A DNA stretch of 64,000 nt from an uncultured Flavobacterium sp. (GCF_963422545.1 NZ_OY730245.1:62001-126000); one strand, 5' to 3'. Numbered from the stretch's first letter, positions 45,207-53,970 are shown. Notes: generated by a model not told the origin, from the letters alone. Made by a program: numbers and translations.

Positions 45207-45302
45207 GATTGAAAATTTTAAAAGGTTAGTTTTAAATGAATTAAGACCAATTTTTATCTAATAAAAATACATATTCTTTTTGTGCTTTGATAAAAATTGG
45301 GC

Positions 45303-45348
45303 AAAAAAGAAACGATAATGATCTGATTTACAGATTTATTATCGTTTC
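45303..45348 (-). terminator. Terminator of the pirin gene
   Basis: Stem GAAACGATAAT (45309-45319) and complement (45338-45348); A-run 45303-45308 is a T-tract on the minus strand. It lies 32 bases after the pirin stop. Confidence 0.85.
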
Positions 45349-45380
45349 AAAGTACAGGGGGTAATTATTTTTTTTCCGAA

Positions 45381-46097
45381 TTAATAATTCATCGGAATAT
45401 CCATTAATAAGAATTCTGCATCAGTATCTGCTTTGATATTTATAGTATCAGTTCCGGAAATTCCAACAGCATCGCGAGTATTTAATTCCTGACCGTTGAT
45501 GGTTACATTCCCTTTTAAAACGAAAGCATAAACTCCGTTTCCTTCTTTTTTAATTTTATATTCAGTAGTTACGCCTGAATCAAAATTTCCCATATTGAAC
45601 CAGGCATCCTGGTGAATCCAAACTCCGTCATCGTCTGCATCTGGTGATAAAACCTGAGCTAATTTATTATGTCTGTCAGTACCATCTAAAGTAATTTGTT
45701 GATAACGTGGTGTTACATTTCTTTTGCTTGGAAACAACCAGATTTGTAACAATTTAGTGTGCTGATCTTCGTTTGGATTAAACTCACTATGCTGAATTCC
45801 TGTTCCGGCACTCATCACCTGAATATCTCCATTTTTAATAATTTCAGTATTTCCCATATTGTCTTTGTGGGCTAAATCACCTTCTAACGGAATTGTAATA
45901 ATTTCCATATTATCGTGAGGGTGAGTTCCAAATCCCATTCCGGCAGCAATCGTATCATCGTTTAAAACACGAAGTGCTCCAAACTGAATTCTGTCCGGGT
46001 TATACCAGCTTGCGAAACTAAAACTATGATAAGCATTAAGCCATCCGTGATTTGCGTTTCCTCTTGTTTCTGCTTTGTGTAATACTATATTTTCCAT
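45381..46097 (-). CDS. Pirin family protein
   Basis: 238 residues from ATG 46097 (MENIVLHKAETRG). Bicupin; the N-terminal cupin metal site is HPHDNMEIITIPLEG with further His and Glu (IQHSEFNPN). Also FASWYNPDRIQFGALRVLNDD near the start and ILQIWLFPSKRN-like LLQIWLFPSKRNVTPRYQQ. Bacterial pirins bind iron or other metals; some have quercetinase activity, others bind regulators. Expected cytosolic. Upstream 17 residues of open frame are within the leader and are not used. Its promoter is a near copy of that of yceI. Confidence 0.93.
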   Translation of the reverse strand: MENIVLHKAETRGNANHGWLNAYHSFSFASWYNPDRIQFGALRVLNDDTIAAGMGFGTHPHDNMEIITIPLEGDLAHKDNMGNTEIIKNGDIQVMSAGTGIQHSEFNPNEDQHTKLLQIWLFPSKRNVTPRYQQITLDGTDRHNKLAQVLSPDADDDGVWIHQDAWFNMGNFDSGVTTEYKIKKEGNGVYAFVLKGNVTINGQELNTRDAVGISGTDTINIKADTDAEFLLMDIPMNY

Positions 46098-46127
46098 GAT
46101 GATATGTGTTTTGTTAATTTTATAGTA

Positions 46128-46176
46128 CAAAGATACCGTGAAGGTCAAAGAAAAGCACTTAACCTAGATTAAGAAA
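46128..46176 (-). promoter_or_regulatory. pirin promoter with the same palindromic box as yceI
   Basis: Minus-strand -7 box TATCTTTG (46135-46128), 19-base spacer, then the same 22-base block (46155-46176) that includes CTTAACCTAGATTAAG (46158-46173). The spacer keeps CGTGAAGGT versus CGGTGAGGGT in yceI. The start codon is 31 bases downstream. Confidence 0.8.
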
Positions 46177-46268
46177 GATTTTCTGAGATTCTGGGGTTCT
46201 GAGGTTCTGAGTTGCTAAGATTCTAAGGTTTTTTAGGAGCAGAAATTTTGGTTTTCAAAAGACCTGAA

Positions 46269-46354
46269 GTCCCGCTATCCGTTTCAATCTTTTGTGGCTC
46301 CCGAAGCCTCGGGACCGTCACAAAAGGATTTTCACTTCTATCGGGGCTATGCGA
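46269..46354 (-). repeat. Dispersed ~95-bp repeat, copy B, in a 462-base gene gap
   Basis: Same wording as copy A: CCCGCTATCCGTTTCAATC at one end, GGATTTTCACTTCTATC and CTATGCGA at the other, with CTCCCGAAGCCTCGGGA hairpin in the middle. The surrounding gap 46098-46559 has no gene; 46183-46233 is a run of TTCTGAG-type short repeats. Confidence 0.75.
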
Positions 46355-46559
46355 GAAGTTTTATTTTTATAAAAGTTCCATAGGAACGAATTATATTGTG
46401 GGGATGTCCCGAAGCTTCGAGATTAATCCATTCTACGCAATCATAATCGACAAAGATTGGCGATTATAGAATCGGAATTTCTAGTGTGATCTCTCCTCTA
46501 TCGAGATGACAAGATTGTGTGTGAAGAAATCTAAAATCTTAAGTCAACAATCTAAAATT

Positions 46560-48041
46560 CTAACTATACTGTGCGATATATTGCTGTACAACGGCATCTG
46601 TATTCTCATGACGTTTTTTCTTTTCCAAAGCAATTGGTGGTGCTGCTCTTTCTAAGCAATTTTTTACATCACAAGTTTCGCAGGTTACGCCAACAATTCT
46701 TTTCACCAAAGGTTTTCCTTCAATGAATTTGAATTTCTTTTTCATTGCCGGGGTAATTAAAATTCCAACAGAAATACTTCGGATGCAGTCTTCTACAAAA
46801 GGATCTTTAGTGGCTGATGAAAAAACCAGATATTCATTTCCACTATGAGCGTAGCTGGATATTTGTGCATCAAAAAAATGGGATTTATTCTGTTTGATCG
46901 CTTCGTCTATGGTTTTAACTGAAACCCATCTTCTGCAATAATGTTCGTTGGTTTCGTTTGCGTGTGGTTCTTGTTGATTGGTAATGTGTAATTCTTTTTT
47001 TATCTGATAAAAATCAGAACCAATTTTATGTGATAACCTTAAGAAGAATAAGTTTTTCAGATGAAAATCTTTAGGTAATAAATTGGTCAATCGCTGATAA
47101 AAAGATTCGGGAGAAACTTCAAAACTTTCAATTAACGCCACAAATTCTTTCGGTTTTGGGTTTTCATTTTCCAAAAAAGAATTGATTTTATCTACGATTA
47201 ATTTTCTCGGTAATAATAAAGCGCCTGCAAAATAAGAAGCATAGAAATTGTGTAAAACCTGATCGAAGTTTTCGAATTTAATCCAGCTGAAAGTCAGTAA
47301 ACGATCAGATAGATTTAGATAATTATAAGCAATTTCTTTGGCTAAAATAAAGGCTTTCTGCGGATTATCTAACTCTGTAGAAAGCAGTAAAGTTTTGCTT
47401 TTTGGGACATAAATTGAGCGTAAATCGCCCAAAGCTTCCTGTTCTGAGAATACTATTTCTTTTATTTTATAATCATACTCTTCTTTTAAGATAGCTTCCA
47501 GTTCCTGTATACTTATTTTAGAATCTAAATTGATCTGGAAAGATTTTGAGAAAGCAATGACTTGGTTTTCTAAATCTTCAAAATAATTACTATGAGCTTC
47601 CTGATAAGATCTTAATGCGGCTAGAAAAAAGCTTTCGCGACTTAAATTATAATGCTGGGCAATTTCGATAATCGTACTAATAAACGCATTGACTTTGGCC
47701 GGAGCATTGGCAATAATGTCAATTAAATCAGCTTCCTGAATACCAAAAAGTTCTAGCGGAATCTCTTTTAAAATGCCAGATTTTAAGATTTCTCCAATAG
47801 GAGCGAGGTTATTATCGAGTTTTAAAGATACCATTTGATCGTATGGAACGTCCAAATGCTCGCATAAAAGCAAGATTTTGTCTGTTTTTGGATATTTTTT
47901 TCCCTTTTCAATCTCGTTTAAATACGATTTTGAAAGATTTGTCAATTTGGCTAAGCCAAAAAGAGAAAGATTTTTTTGGGTTCTGACTTGTTTAAGTTTT
48001 AGTCCAAATATCAGCTTTATATAGTCTTTTTCGATATCCAT
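46560..48041 (-). CDS. ScfR/RamB-like transcriptional regulator (XRE HTH plus degenerate ImmA/IrrE-like domain)
   Basis: 493 residues. N-terminal Cro/C1 helix-turn-helix (about 8-65; LKQVRTQKNLSLFGLAKLT, SKSYLNEIEKGKKYP). The middle has the IrrE/ImmA-like fold, but the HExxH metal motif is replaced (AKEIAYNYL), so it is not a protease. The C-terminal ScfR-type domain carries GVTCETCDVKNCLERAAPP, three Cys of the usual cluster. Family members (RamB, ScfR, MccR, PrpR) sense short-chain acyl-CoA and control acetate, propionate or glyoxylate genes. It is divergent from aceB with a palindrome between, which strongly suggests control of aceBA; that is inference. Confidence 0.9.
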   Translation of the reverse strand: MDIEKDYIKLIFGLKLKQVRTQKNLSLFGLAKLTNLSKSYLNEIEKGKKYPKTDKILLLCEHLDVPYDQMVSLKLDNNLAPIGEILKSGILKEIPLELFGIQEADLIDIIANAPAKVNAFISTIIEIAQHYNLSRESFFLAALRSYQEAHSNYFEDLENQVIAFSKSFQINLDSKISIQELEAILKEEYDYKIKEIVFSEQEALGDLRSIYVPKSKTLLLSTELDNPQKAFILAKEIAYNYLNLSDRLLTFSWIKFENFDQVLHNFYASYFAGALLLPRKLIVDKINSFLENENPKPKEFVALIESFEVSPESFYQRLTNLLPKDFHLKNLFFLRLSHKIGSDFYQIKKELHITNQQEPHANETNEHYCRRWVSVKTIDEAIKQNKSHFFDAQISSYAHSGNEYLVFSSATKDPFVEDCIRSISVGILITPAMKKKFKFIEGKPLVKRIVGVTCETCDVKNCLERAAPPIALEKKKRHENTDAVVQQYIAQYS

Positions 48042-48045
48042 GAAT

Positions 48046-48138
48046 CAAATATAACCATTTAAAAAATAATCGCCAAAAAAATATTTTTACTTTTTAGCGA
48101 ACGTTCGCTTGTTTTGTAAAAAACTTTTTGTAACATTG
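48046..48138. promoter_or_regulatory. Divergent promoters and 14-bp palindrome between regulator and aceB
   Basis: Plus strand: TTG (48109-48111), 19 bases, TAACATTG (48131-48138) for aceB. Minus strand: TTG (48076-48074), 20 bases, TATATTTG (48053-48046) for the regulator, only four bases before its ATG, so the message may be nearly leaderless. A perfect palindrome AGCGAACGTTCGCT (48096-48109) touches the aceB -33 element, an expected operator place. Confidence 0.75.
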
Positions 48139-48247
48139 TAGTGTAAAACATATTAGATGTTTGTCTATCTGAATACAATATTGTTTAAAAGACATGAAAG
48201 GATTGATGAATTAAATATCTGATCAATGAAAAATAAAATTTACAGCT

Positions 48248-49849
48248 ATGAAAAACCAATTTGAGACTACCGAAACGGCAATGGAATTTTTAGCCGAAAA
48301 GAAGCTTCGTTATCCAAAGATCTGGACAGAAGAAGCAATTGTTTTTATAACCGAATTGCATAGAAAATTCGAATCACAGCGAAAACTATTGCTTTTGCAG
48401 CGCGATCAAAAACAAGTCACTTTTGATCAGGGAATAATGCCGGTTTTTATTCCGGAAACCAAAAATGTGAGAGAAGGTAATTGGACAGCTGGTGAAATTC
48501 CAAAAGATTTATTAGATCGAAGAGTAGAGATTACAGGTCCGGTTGATCGTAAAATGATTATCAATGCTTTGAATTCGGGTGCCAAAACTTTTATGGCTGA
48601 TTTTGAAGACAGTACTTCTCCAACCTGGCAAAATTTAATGGATGGACAAGTAAATTTGATTGATGCGGTAAACAAAACAATATCTTATACAGATTTGGCT
48701 AAACATAAATCGTATCAATTAAATGAAAAGCTTGCAACATTAATTGTGAGACCGCGAGGCTTGCATTTGCCGGAAAAGCATCTTTTAATTGAAGGAAAGG
48801 AAGTTTCAGGTTCGTTAGTAGATTTTGGTTTGTACGTTTTTCATAACCACAAGAGGCTTTTAGAAAACAATTCGGGACCATATTTCTATATTCCAAAATT
48901 AGAGCATTATCTGGAAGCACGTTGGTGGAACACTGTAATTGATTTTACAGAGGATTATTTGAAATTAGAACGCGGAACTATAAAAGTGACGGTTTTAATT
49001 GAAACCATAACAGCGAGTTTTCAGTTAGATGAAATTATTTATGAATTGAAAGAGCATATTGTAGGATTGAATTGTGGGCGCTGGGATTATATTTTCTCTT
49101 ACATCAAGAAATTCCGCAAGAATCCAAAGTTTATCGTACCGGATCGCGATCAGGTAAATATGACTTCGCCTTTTATGAATGCGTATTCGAATTTGGTGAT
49201 TCAAAGATGTCATAAACGCGGAATTCATGCAATTGGCGGAATGGCAGCTCAAATTCCGATTAAAAATAATGAAGAAGCAAATGCAACAGCTTTTGCAAAA
49301 GTAAGAACTGATAAAGAACGAGAAGTTCGAAACGGTCACGACGGAACCTGGGTAGCGCATCCGGATTTGGTTTCTTTAGCAAAAGAAGTTTTTGATAAAG
49401 GAATGCCAACTCCAAATCAGATTCATGTTAAGAGAGAACATCGCAAAATAACAGAAGAAGATTTGATTGAGCCGCCAATTGGAATTATTACAGAAAATGG
49501 TGTTCGCAAAAACATTAACGTTGGAGTTTTATATCTGGCTTCATGGTTAAACGGACAAGGCGCGGCTGCATTACATAACTTAATGGAAGATGCTGCAACT
49601 GCCGAAATTTCGAGATCACAATTGTGGCAATGGCTTCAGAATAAAGTGGTTTTGGATAATGGACGAAAATTAGATTTGGCTTATTATCACGAATTAGCTT
49701 TAGATGAATTCAGGAAAATTAAAGAAGAATTAGGCGAGGAAAATCACGAAAAACGCCAATTTCCGCTGGCTGAAAAAGTACTGGAAAGATTGGTTGTAAA
49801 TCCTGATTTCGTTGATTTCTTGACGATTCCATGCTACAAATATTTATAA
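48248..49849 (+). CDS. aceB: Malate synthase A
   Basis: 533 residues, normal for the A form. Condenses glyoxylate and acetyl-CoA to malate. Landmarks: KTFMADFEDSTSPTW, LIVRPRGLHLPEKHL, YFYIPKLEH-like YFYIPKLEHYLEARWW, IKVTVLIETITASFQLDEI in parts, LNCGRWDYIFSYIKKF, the metal/acid residues around GRWDY, GIHAIGGMAAQIP, and GHDGTWVAHPDLV. All catalytic segments are present. It lies 262 bases before aceA; both genes of the glyoxylate shunt are on the same strand. Confidence 0.96.
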   Translation: MKNQFETTETAMEFLAEKKLRYPKIWTEEAIVFITELHRKFESQRKLLLLQRDQKQVTFDQGIMPVFIPETKNVREGNWTAGEIPKDLLDRRVEITGPVDRKMIINALNSGAKTFMADFEDSTSPTWQNLMDGQVNLIDAVNKTISYTDLAKHKSYQLNEKLATLIVRPRGLHLPEKHLLIEGKEVSGSLVDFGLYVFHNHKRLLENNSGPYFYIPKLEHYLEARWWNTVIDFTEDYLKLERGTIKVTVLIETITASFQLDEIIYELKEHIVGLNCGRWDYIFSYIKKFRKNPKFIVPDRDQVNMTSPFMNAYSNLVIQRCHKRGIHAIGGMAAQIPIKNNEEANATAFAKVRTDKEREVRNGHDGTWVAHPDLVSLAKEVFDKGMPTPNQIHVKREHRKITEEDLIEPPIGIITENGVRKNINVGVLYLASWLNGQGAAALHNLMEDAATAEISRSQLWQWLQNKVVLDNGRKLDLAYYHELALDEFRKIKEELGEENHEKRQFPLAEKVLERLVVNPDFVDFLTIPCYKYL

Positions 49850-49868
49850 AAAACTGTCGAGTTTAATT

Positions 49869-50010
49869 TTTAAACACATAGAAACATAGGTTTAAAATTG
49901 AAAAAGAAGATATTTTAAAAAAAATCTAGATTTTCACACATAGCTATGTTTGTTTAAACAAATGAAATGCCTTTAACCACAAAGAAATTCTATGTTTCTA
50001 TGTGTTTAAA
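49869..50010. repeat. Long inverted repeat between aceB and aceA
   Basis: Perfect 21-bp arms at 49869-49889 and 49990-50010 (TTTAAACACATAGAAACATAG and complement, minus one base here). A further hairpin GACTCA...TGAGTC is at 50014-50038, then CTGAAAACTGAAAAC-type repeats to about 50079. It separates the two glyoxylate genes and may limit read-through. Confidence 0.88.
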
Positions 50011-50111
50011 TAAGACTCAAAGAATAAAAAAATGAGTCTCAGCTGAAAACTGAAAACTTTAAACTGAGACTGAAAACTATTTACTCACTAACCACTTTAA
50101 CTATACTATTT

Positions 50112-51392
50112 ATGAAAACAACAGAAGACAGAATTCAGGAATTGATTAACGATTGGATCACGAACCCGAGATGGAAAGGTGTTGAACGTCCTTATACTGC
50201 TACAGAAGTAGTTACACTTCAGGGCTCTTATCAAATTGAGCATTCTATTGCAAAAATGGGAGCGCAAAAATTATGGAGAAAGTTAAAAAGTCAGGATTAT
50301 GTTGCTGGTTTGGGTGCTTTAACGGGAAATCAGGCGATTCAGGAAGTCGATGCTGGTTTAGAGGCGATTTATTTGAGCGGCTGGCAAGTTGCTGCTGATG
50401 CAAATTTGGCGGGAGAAATGTACCCTGACCAATCGCTTTATCCTGTAAACAGTGTGCCAATGGTGGTTAAAAAAATAAATAATGCTTTGTTGCGCGCCGA
50501 TCAGATTCAGACTGTAAACGGAGTTGAAGATAAAAAAGATTATTTGGTTCCGATTGTGGCTGATGCCGAAGCTGGTTTTGGTGGAAATCTAAATGCTTTT
50601 GAATTGATGAAATCAATGATTGAGGCCGGAGCTTCAGGAGTTCATTTTGAAGATCAATTGAGTTCAGCTAAAAAATGCGGGCATTTGGGCGGAAAAGTTT
50701 TGGTACCAACTCAGGAAGCAATTAATAAATTGATTGCGGCTCGTTTAGCATCTGATGTTATGGGAGTTTCTACTCTAATCGTTGCAAGAACAGATGCTGA
50801 TGCAGCTAATTTGCTGACAAGTGATGCTGATCCAAGAGATCATAAGTTCATTACAGGCGAAAAAACCAACGAAGGATTCTTTTATGTAAACAGCGGAATC
50901 GATCAGGGAATTGCGAGAGGTTTGAGTTACGCACCTTATGCTGATTTAATTTGGATGGAAACCAGTAATCCGGATTTGAAATATGCTAAAAAGTTTGCTG
51001 ATGCAATGAAAAAAGAATTCCCGGATAAAATGTTGGCTTACAATTGTTCGCCTTCATTTAATTGGGCGGCAAAATTATCAGTTGCAGAAATGGAAACATT
51101 TAGAGAAGATCTGGCTGCAATGGGATATAAATTCCAATTTATTACTTTGGCAGGATTTCATGCTTTGAATACAAGTATGTTCGAATTGTCTAAAGCTTAT
51201 AAAGAACGCGGAATGGCAGGCTATTCTGAATTGCAGGAAAGAGAATTTGCTTTGCAGAAAAGCGGATTCAGAGCGGTAAAACATCAGGCTTTTGTAGGAA
51301 CTTCTTATTTTGATGCGGTACAAAATACAGTTACTATAGGAAAATCAACTACAACCGCAATGAAACATTCTACTGAGGTTGAGCAATTTTAA
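50112..51392 (+). CDS. aceA: Isocitrate lyase
   Basis: 426 residues. Splits isocitrate into glyoxylate and succinate. The catalytic loop [12 protein letters not shown] (Cys near 195) is intact, with [56 protein letters not shown] and NCSPSFNW. Tetrameric cytosolic enzyme. The gap from aceB is non-coding and hairpin-rich; no clear own promoter is seen, so some transcription probably comes from aceB. Terminator follows the stop. Confidence 0.97.
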   Translation: MKTTEDRIQELINDWITNPRWKGVERPYTATEVVTLQGSYQIEHSIAKMGAQKLWRKLKSQDYVAGLGALTGNQAIQEVDAGLEAIYLSGWQVAADANLAGEMYPDQSLYPVNSVPMVVKKINNALLRADQIQTVNGVEDKKDYLVPIVADAEAGFGGNLNAFELMKSMIEAGASGVHFEDQLSSAKKCGHLGGKVLVPTQEAINKLIAARLASDVMGVSTLIVARTDADAANLLTSDADPRDHKFITGEKTNEGFFYVNSGIDQGIARGLSYAPYADLIWMETSNPDLKYAKKFADAMKKEFPDKMLAYNCSPSFNWAAKLSVAEMETFREDLAAMGYKFQFITLAGFHALNTSMFELSKAYKERGMAGYSELQEREFALQKSGFRAVKHQAFVGTSYFDAVQNTVTIGKSTTTAMKHSTEVEQF

Positions 51393-51400
51393 TTCAAAAG

Positions 51401-51427
51401 AAAAGCCAGTTTATTGAACTGGCTTTT
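51401..51427 (+). terminator. Terminator of aceA
   Basis: Stem AAAAGCCAGTT (51401-51411) and AACTGGCTTTT (51417-51427), with T-run continuing. Confidence 0.92.
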
Positions 51428-51439
51428 TTTTGGTTTTTT

Positions 51440-51542
51440 GCCACAGATTTCACGAATTAAATTTTGGAATTAAAATTCGCGAGAATTCGTGAAATTCGTG
51501 GCGATTTTTTTTTTAATCCTTTTAATCTGTGAAATCTGTGGC
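51440..51542. repeat. Inverted repeat of the GCCACAGATTTCAC type
   Basis: Perfect 14-bp arms 51440-51453 and 51529-51542. Inside lies GAATTCGTGAAATTCGTGGC, also seen near 18990 and 44050. It fills the gap between aceA and the Crp-like gene. Confidence 0.8.
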
Positions 51543-51550
51543 TGAAAAAA

Positions 51551-52126
51551 TTATTTCTTCAAAAGTCTCGCTTTCATTTTACTGAAGAATTCTGGTGTTA
51601 CTCCAATGAAAGAAGCAATTTGTTTTTGAGGAACTTTGTAAACTAATGTTCCGTATTTCTTAGTGAATTTTTCAAAACGTTCTTCGGCAGGTAAACTCAA
51701 ATTATCCATTAATCGCTGTTGATTGGCAACCAATGAATTCTCAATTAAAATTCTAAAAAAGCGTTCTAATTTTGGAATCTCAAGAAACAATTGATCTTGG
51801 TTTTCTCTGGATAAAGAAACTACTTCTGCGTCTTCCAGGACTTCAATAAAAAGCTGTCCGGGTTTTTGCGAAAAATAACTGTACATATCGCTCATCCACC
51901 AGCCTTCGCAAGCAAAAGATAAAACATGTTCGACAATATTATCGTTGATATTGAAGCTTCTTAAAATTCCTGAATTGACAAAATAAGAATGTTTACAGAC
52001 TTCGCCCGCACTTAACAAAATGGTTTTGGCTTTGTAAGTATGAGTTTCTGTTTTAGATAAAAAAAGTGCCTGCTCTTCTGGAGTTAGAGAAACATGCTTG
52101 GCAATATTTTCAAGAATTAGCTCCAT
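51551..52126 (-). CDS. Crp/Fnr-family transcriptional regulator
   Basis: 191 residues. Cyclic-nucleotide-binding-like beta-roll (about 20-120; KTILLSAGEVCKHSYFVNSGILRSF, LSFACEGWWMSDMYSYFSQKPG in parts) and a C-terminal winged helix that is shorter than usual (QKQIASFIGVTPEFFSKMKARLL as recognition region). This short type is common in Bacteroidota as a Crp/Fnr-like cNMP-binding regulator. Ligand unknown. Its ATG overlaps the TAA of the DUF6370 gene (TAATG), so it is the last gene of a purT-DUF6370-crp operon. Confidence 0.9.
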   Translation of the reverse strand: MELILENIAKHVSLTPEEQALFLSKTETHTYKAKTILLSAGEVCKHSYFVNSGILRSFNINDNIVEHVLSFACEGWWMSDMYSYFSQKPGQLFIEVLEDAEVVSLSRENQDQLFLEIPKLERFFRILIENSLVANQQRLMDNLSLPAEERFEKFTKKYGTLVYKVPQKQIASFIGVTPEFFSKMKARLLKK

Positions 52127-52443
52127 TATTTTTCGTTTACCAAAGTGAATGATGTTGCTTTAAAACGATTTTTTTCGATTGTTCCTGTTACAGAAGCTTT
52201 TCTGATCGCGTTGCAAAATCCATCTTCGGCATGCGCATCTCCGTGATCGTGAATCGTTGTTCCGTCAACAAAATAGGTTTTCCCGTCAATGCGAACGGCT
52301 AAATCACAGCTTTTGCCCTTCATTCCAAATTGACATTCTCCGCAAGAAGCTTCTACAATTGTTGGTTTGTCGATTACTTTTTTAGATTGAGCCTGAGCTG
52401 CAATTCCGATAAACAGGAAGAGCGCGAATATAAGTTTTTTCAT
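52126..52443 (-). CDS. DUF6370 family secreted small protein
   Basis: 105 residues. Signal peptide about 1-18 (LIFALFLFIGIAAQAQ). Three Cys lie in CGECQFGMKGKSC (about 34-46), a fourth in GFCNAI near 81, next to HDHGDAHAED, a His/Asp-rich loop. This could be a metal site, but that is inference; the family has no known function. It follows purT by three bases and its stop overlaps the start of the Crp-like gene. Confidence 0.8.
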   Translation of the reverse strand: MKKLIFALFLFIGIAAQAQSKKVIDKPTIVEASCGECQFGMKGKSCDLAVRIDGKTYFVDGTTIHDHGDAHAEDGFCNAIRKASVTGTIEKNRFKATSFTLVNEK

Positions 52444-52446
52444 TTT

Positions 52447-53607
52447 TTAAGAATTTACAGTTATTAATTTCGCCGTTTCTTTGGCGCGTTCGGTTACTTT
52501 TTCGATTGGAGTTGCTAATGAATCGTGGCTTAAAACAACTCCCATTCGGCGATACCGTCTTGAAGTTGGTTTGCCGAAAATTCTGAAATCAGTTTTTGCT
52601 AAAGAAGCTACTTTTTCGATTCCGGTAAAAGTTGGATTTGTAGAATCTTCTGATGCTAAAATTACAGCACTTGCTCCGGCTTTTTCTAAAGTAATTTCGA
52701 AAATTGGAAGACTTAAAATGGCTCTTAAATGCAATTCAAATTCATTAAAATTCTGAGTTCCTGCCAAAGTTACCATTCCGGTATCGTGTGGGCGAGGAGA
52801 AAGTTCTGAGAAATAAACGCCGTCATTAGTCAGGAAAAATTCAACACCAAAAAGTCCGGCTCCGCCAAGCGCTTCGGTAATTTTTTCAGCCATATCCTGC
52901 GCTTCGTACAAATCAGCTTCAGAAACTTGCGCTGGCTGCCAGCTTTCCTGATAATCGCCACGTTCTTGTCTGTGGCCAATTGGTGCACAAAACAAAGTTG
53001 GATTATTATTTTGAGTAATCGTTAAAAGCGTAATTTCGGAATTAAAATCTACAAAAGCTTCTACAATAACTTCGATCACATCGCCACGCGAACCTGCAAC
53101 GGCATATTGCCACGCTTTTTCGATGTCACTTTCAGTTTTTATAGTCGATTGTCCTTTTCCGGAAGAAGACATTAATGGTTTTACCACACACGGAATTCCA
53201 ACTTCCTGAACGGCTTTTTGCAGTTCTTCGGCTGAAGTTGCGTATTGATATTTGGCCGTTTTTAAGCCTAATTCTTTTGAAGCTAAATCACGAATCGCTT
53301 TACGGTTCATAGTAAAATTTGCCGCTTTCGCCGAAGGAACAACGGTGATTCCTTGTTTTTCATAATCGTAAAAACGTTCGGTGCGAATGGCTTCTATTTC
53401 AGGAACTATAAAATCTGGTTTGTGTTTGGCTACGATTCGGTCAAGGGCTTCGCCGTCAAGCATGTTGATCACTTCAAAGCCATGAGCAACTTGCATTGCC
53501 GGAGCATTTTCGTAGCTGTCAACTGCAATTATGGTTTGTCCGATTCGTTGCGCGGCAATGACAAATTCTTTGCCTAATTCGCCTGAACCCAGAAGTAGTA
53601 TTTTCAT
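52447..53607 (-). CDS. purT: Formate-dependent phosphoribosylglycinamide formyltransferase
   Basis: 386 residues from ATG 53607 ([15 protein letters not shown]); an upstream frame extension of 46 residues crosses repeat DNA and is not used. ATP-grasp enzyme that converts GAR to formyl-GAR with formate and ATP in purine synthesis. Seen: [54 protein letters not shown] (ATP-binding), [23 protein letters not shown] in parts and [11 protein letters not shown]. It is the first gene of a three-gene operon. Confidence 0.95.
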   Translation of the reverse strand: MKILLLGSGELGKEFVIAAQRIGQTIIAVDSYENAPAMQVAHGFEVINMLDGEALDRIVAKHKPDFIVPEIEAIRTERFYDYEKQGITVVPSAKAANFTMNRKAIRDLASKELGLKTAKYQYATSAEELQKAVQEVGIPCVVKPLMSSSGKGQSTIKTESDIEKAWQYAVAGSRGDVIEVIVEAFVDFNSEITLLTITQNNNPTLFCAPIGHRQERGDYQESWQPAQVSEADLYEAQDMAEKITEALGGAGLFGVEFFLTNDGVYFSELSPRPHDTGMVTLAGTQNFNEFELHLRAILSLPIFEITLEKAGASAVILASEDSTNPTFTGIEKVASLAKTDFRIFGKPTSRRYRRMGVVLSHDSLATPIEKVTERAKETAKLITVNS

Positions 53608-53698
53608 AGGAGGATATTTGAAATTTTGGAATATAAATGGAGTAGTAAAAGTAGGGAAAAATGTTTTTAACCGCAAAGTTCTATTCATATGTATTAAC

Positions 53699-53722
53699 GT
53701 AGAGGCGCACTGCAGTGCGTCT
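53699..53722. repeat. Copy of a short palindromic repeat (GCGCACTGCAGTGCGT)
   Basis: The 24 bases 53699-53722 match 41417-41440 at all but one position; the centre is a palindrome. It lies with ACCGCAAAGTT repeats (about 53670 and 53739) in the 552-base gap upstream of purT. Confidence 0.8.
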
Positions 53723-53868
53723 GCACAATCTATATTTAACCGCAAAGTTCGCGAAGTTTTAATATTTAAGTTTAAAAAAGCTCACAAAGAATTTTTCACG
53801 CGGATTTTGCAGATTCAGCAGATTTTAATTTAAATAATAATTTACTTTATATATCGTAACCGTATAGT

Positions 53869-53970
53869 TTGTCATTCCGAGGAACGAGGAATCTCCGCGA
53901 GTAACTCCGTTCCAGTAAGCCAATCTTTGTCGAGCTACTTGCGGAGATTCCTCGTTCCTCGGAATGACAA
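53869..53970. repeat. Palindromic element with perfect 30-bp arms
   Basis: Arms 53869-53898 and 53941-53970, loop 42 bases. Core GAGGAACGAGGAATCTC, related to the element at 18523-18605. No gene is seen in 53608-54159; this element, the short palindrome and copy C of the long repeat occupy most of the gap. Confidence 0.92.

Noticed and set aside
46560..48041. Active ImmA/IrrE metallopeptidase
   Set aside because: The HExxH motif is absent (AKEIAYNYL instead), so only the fold and regulatory role are supported.
53608..53745. 46-residue N-terminal extension of PurT
   Set aside because: The extension covers repeat DNA (GCGCACTGCAGTGCGT) and precedes the universal [12 protein letters not shown] start.
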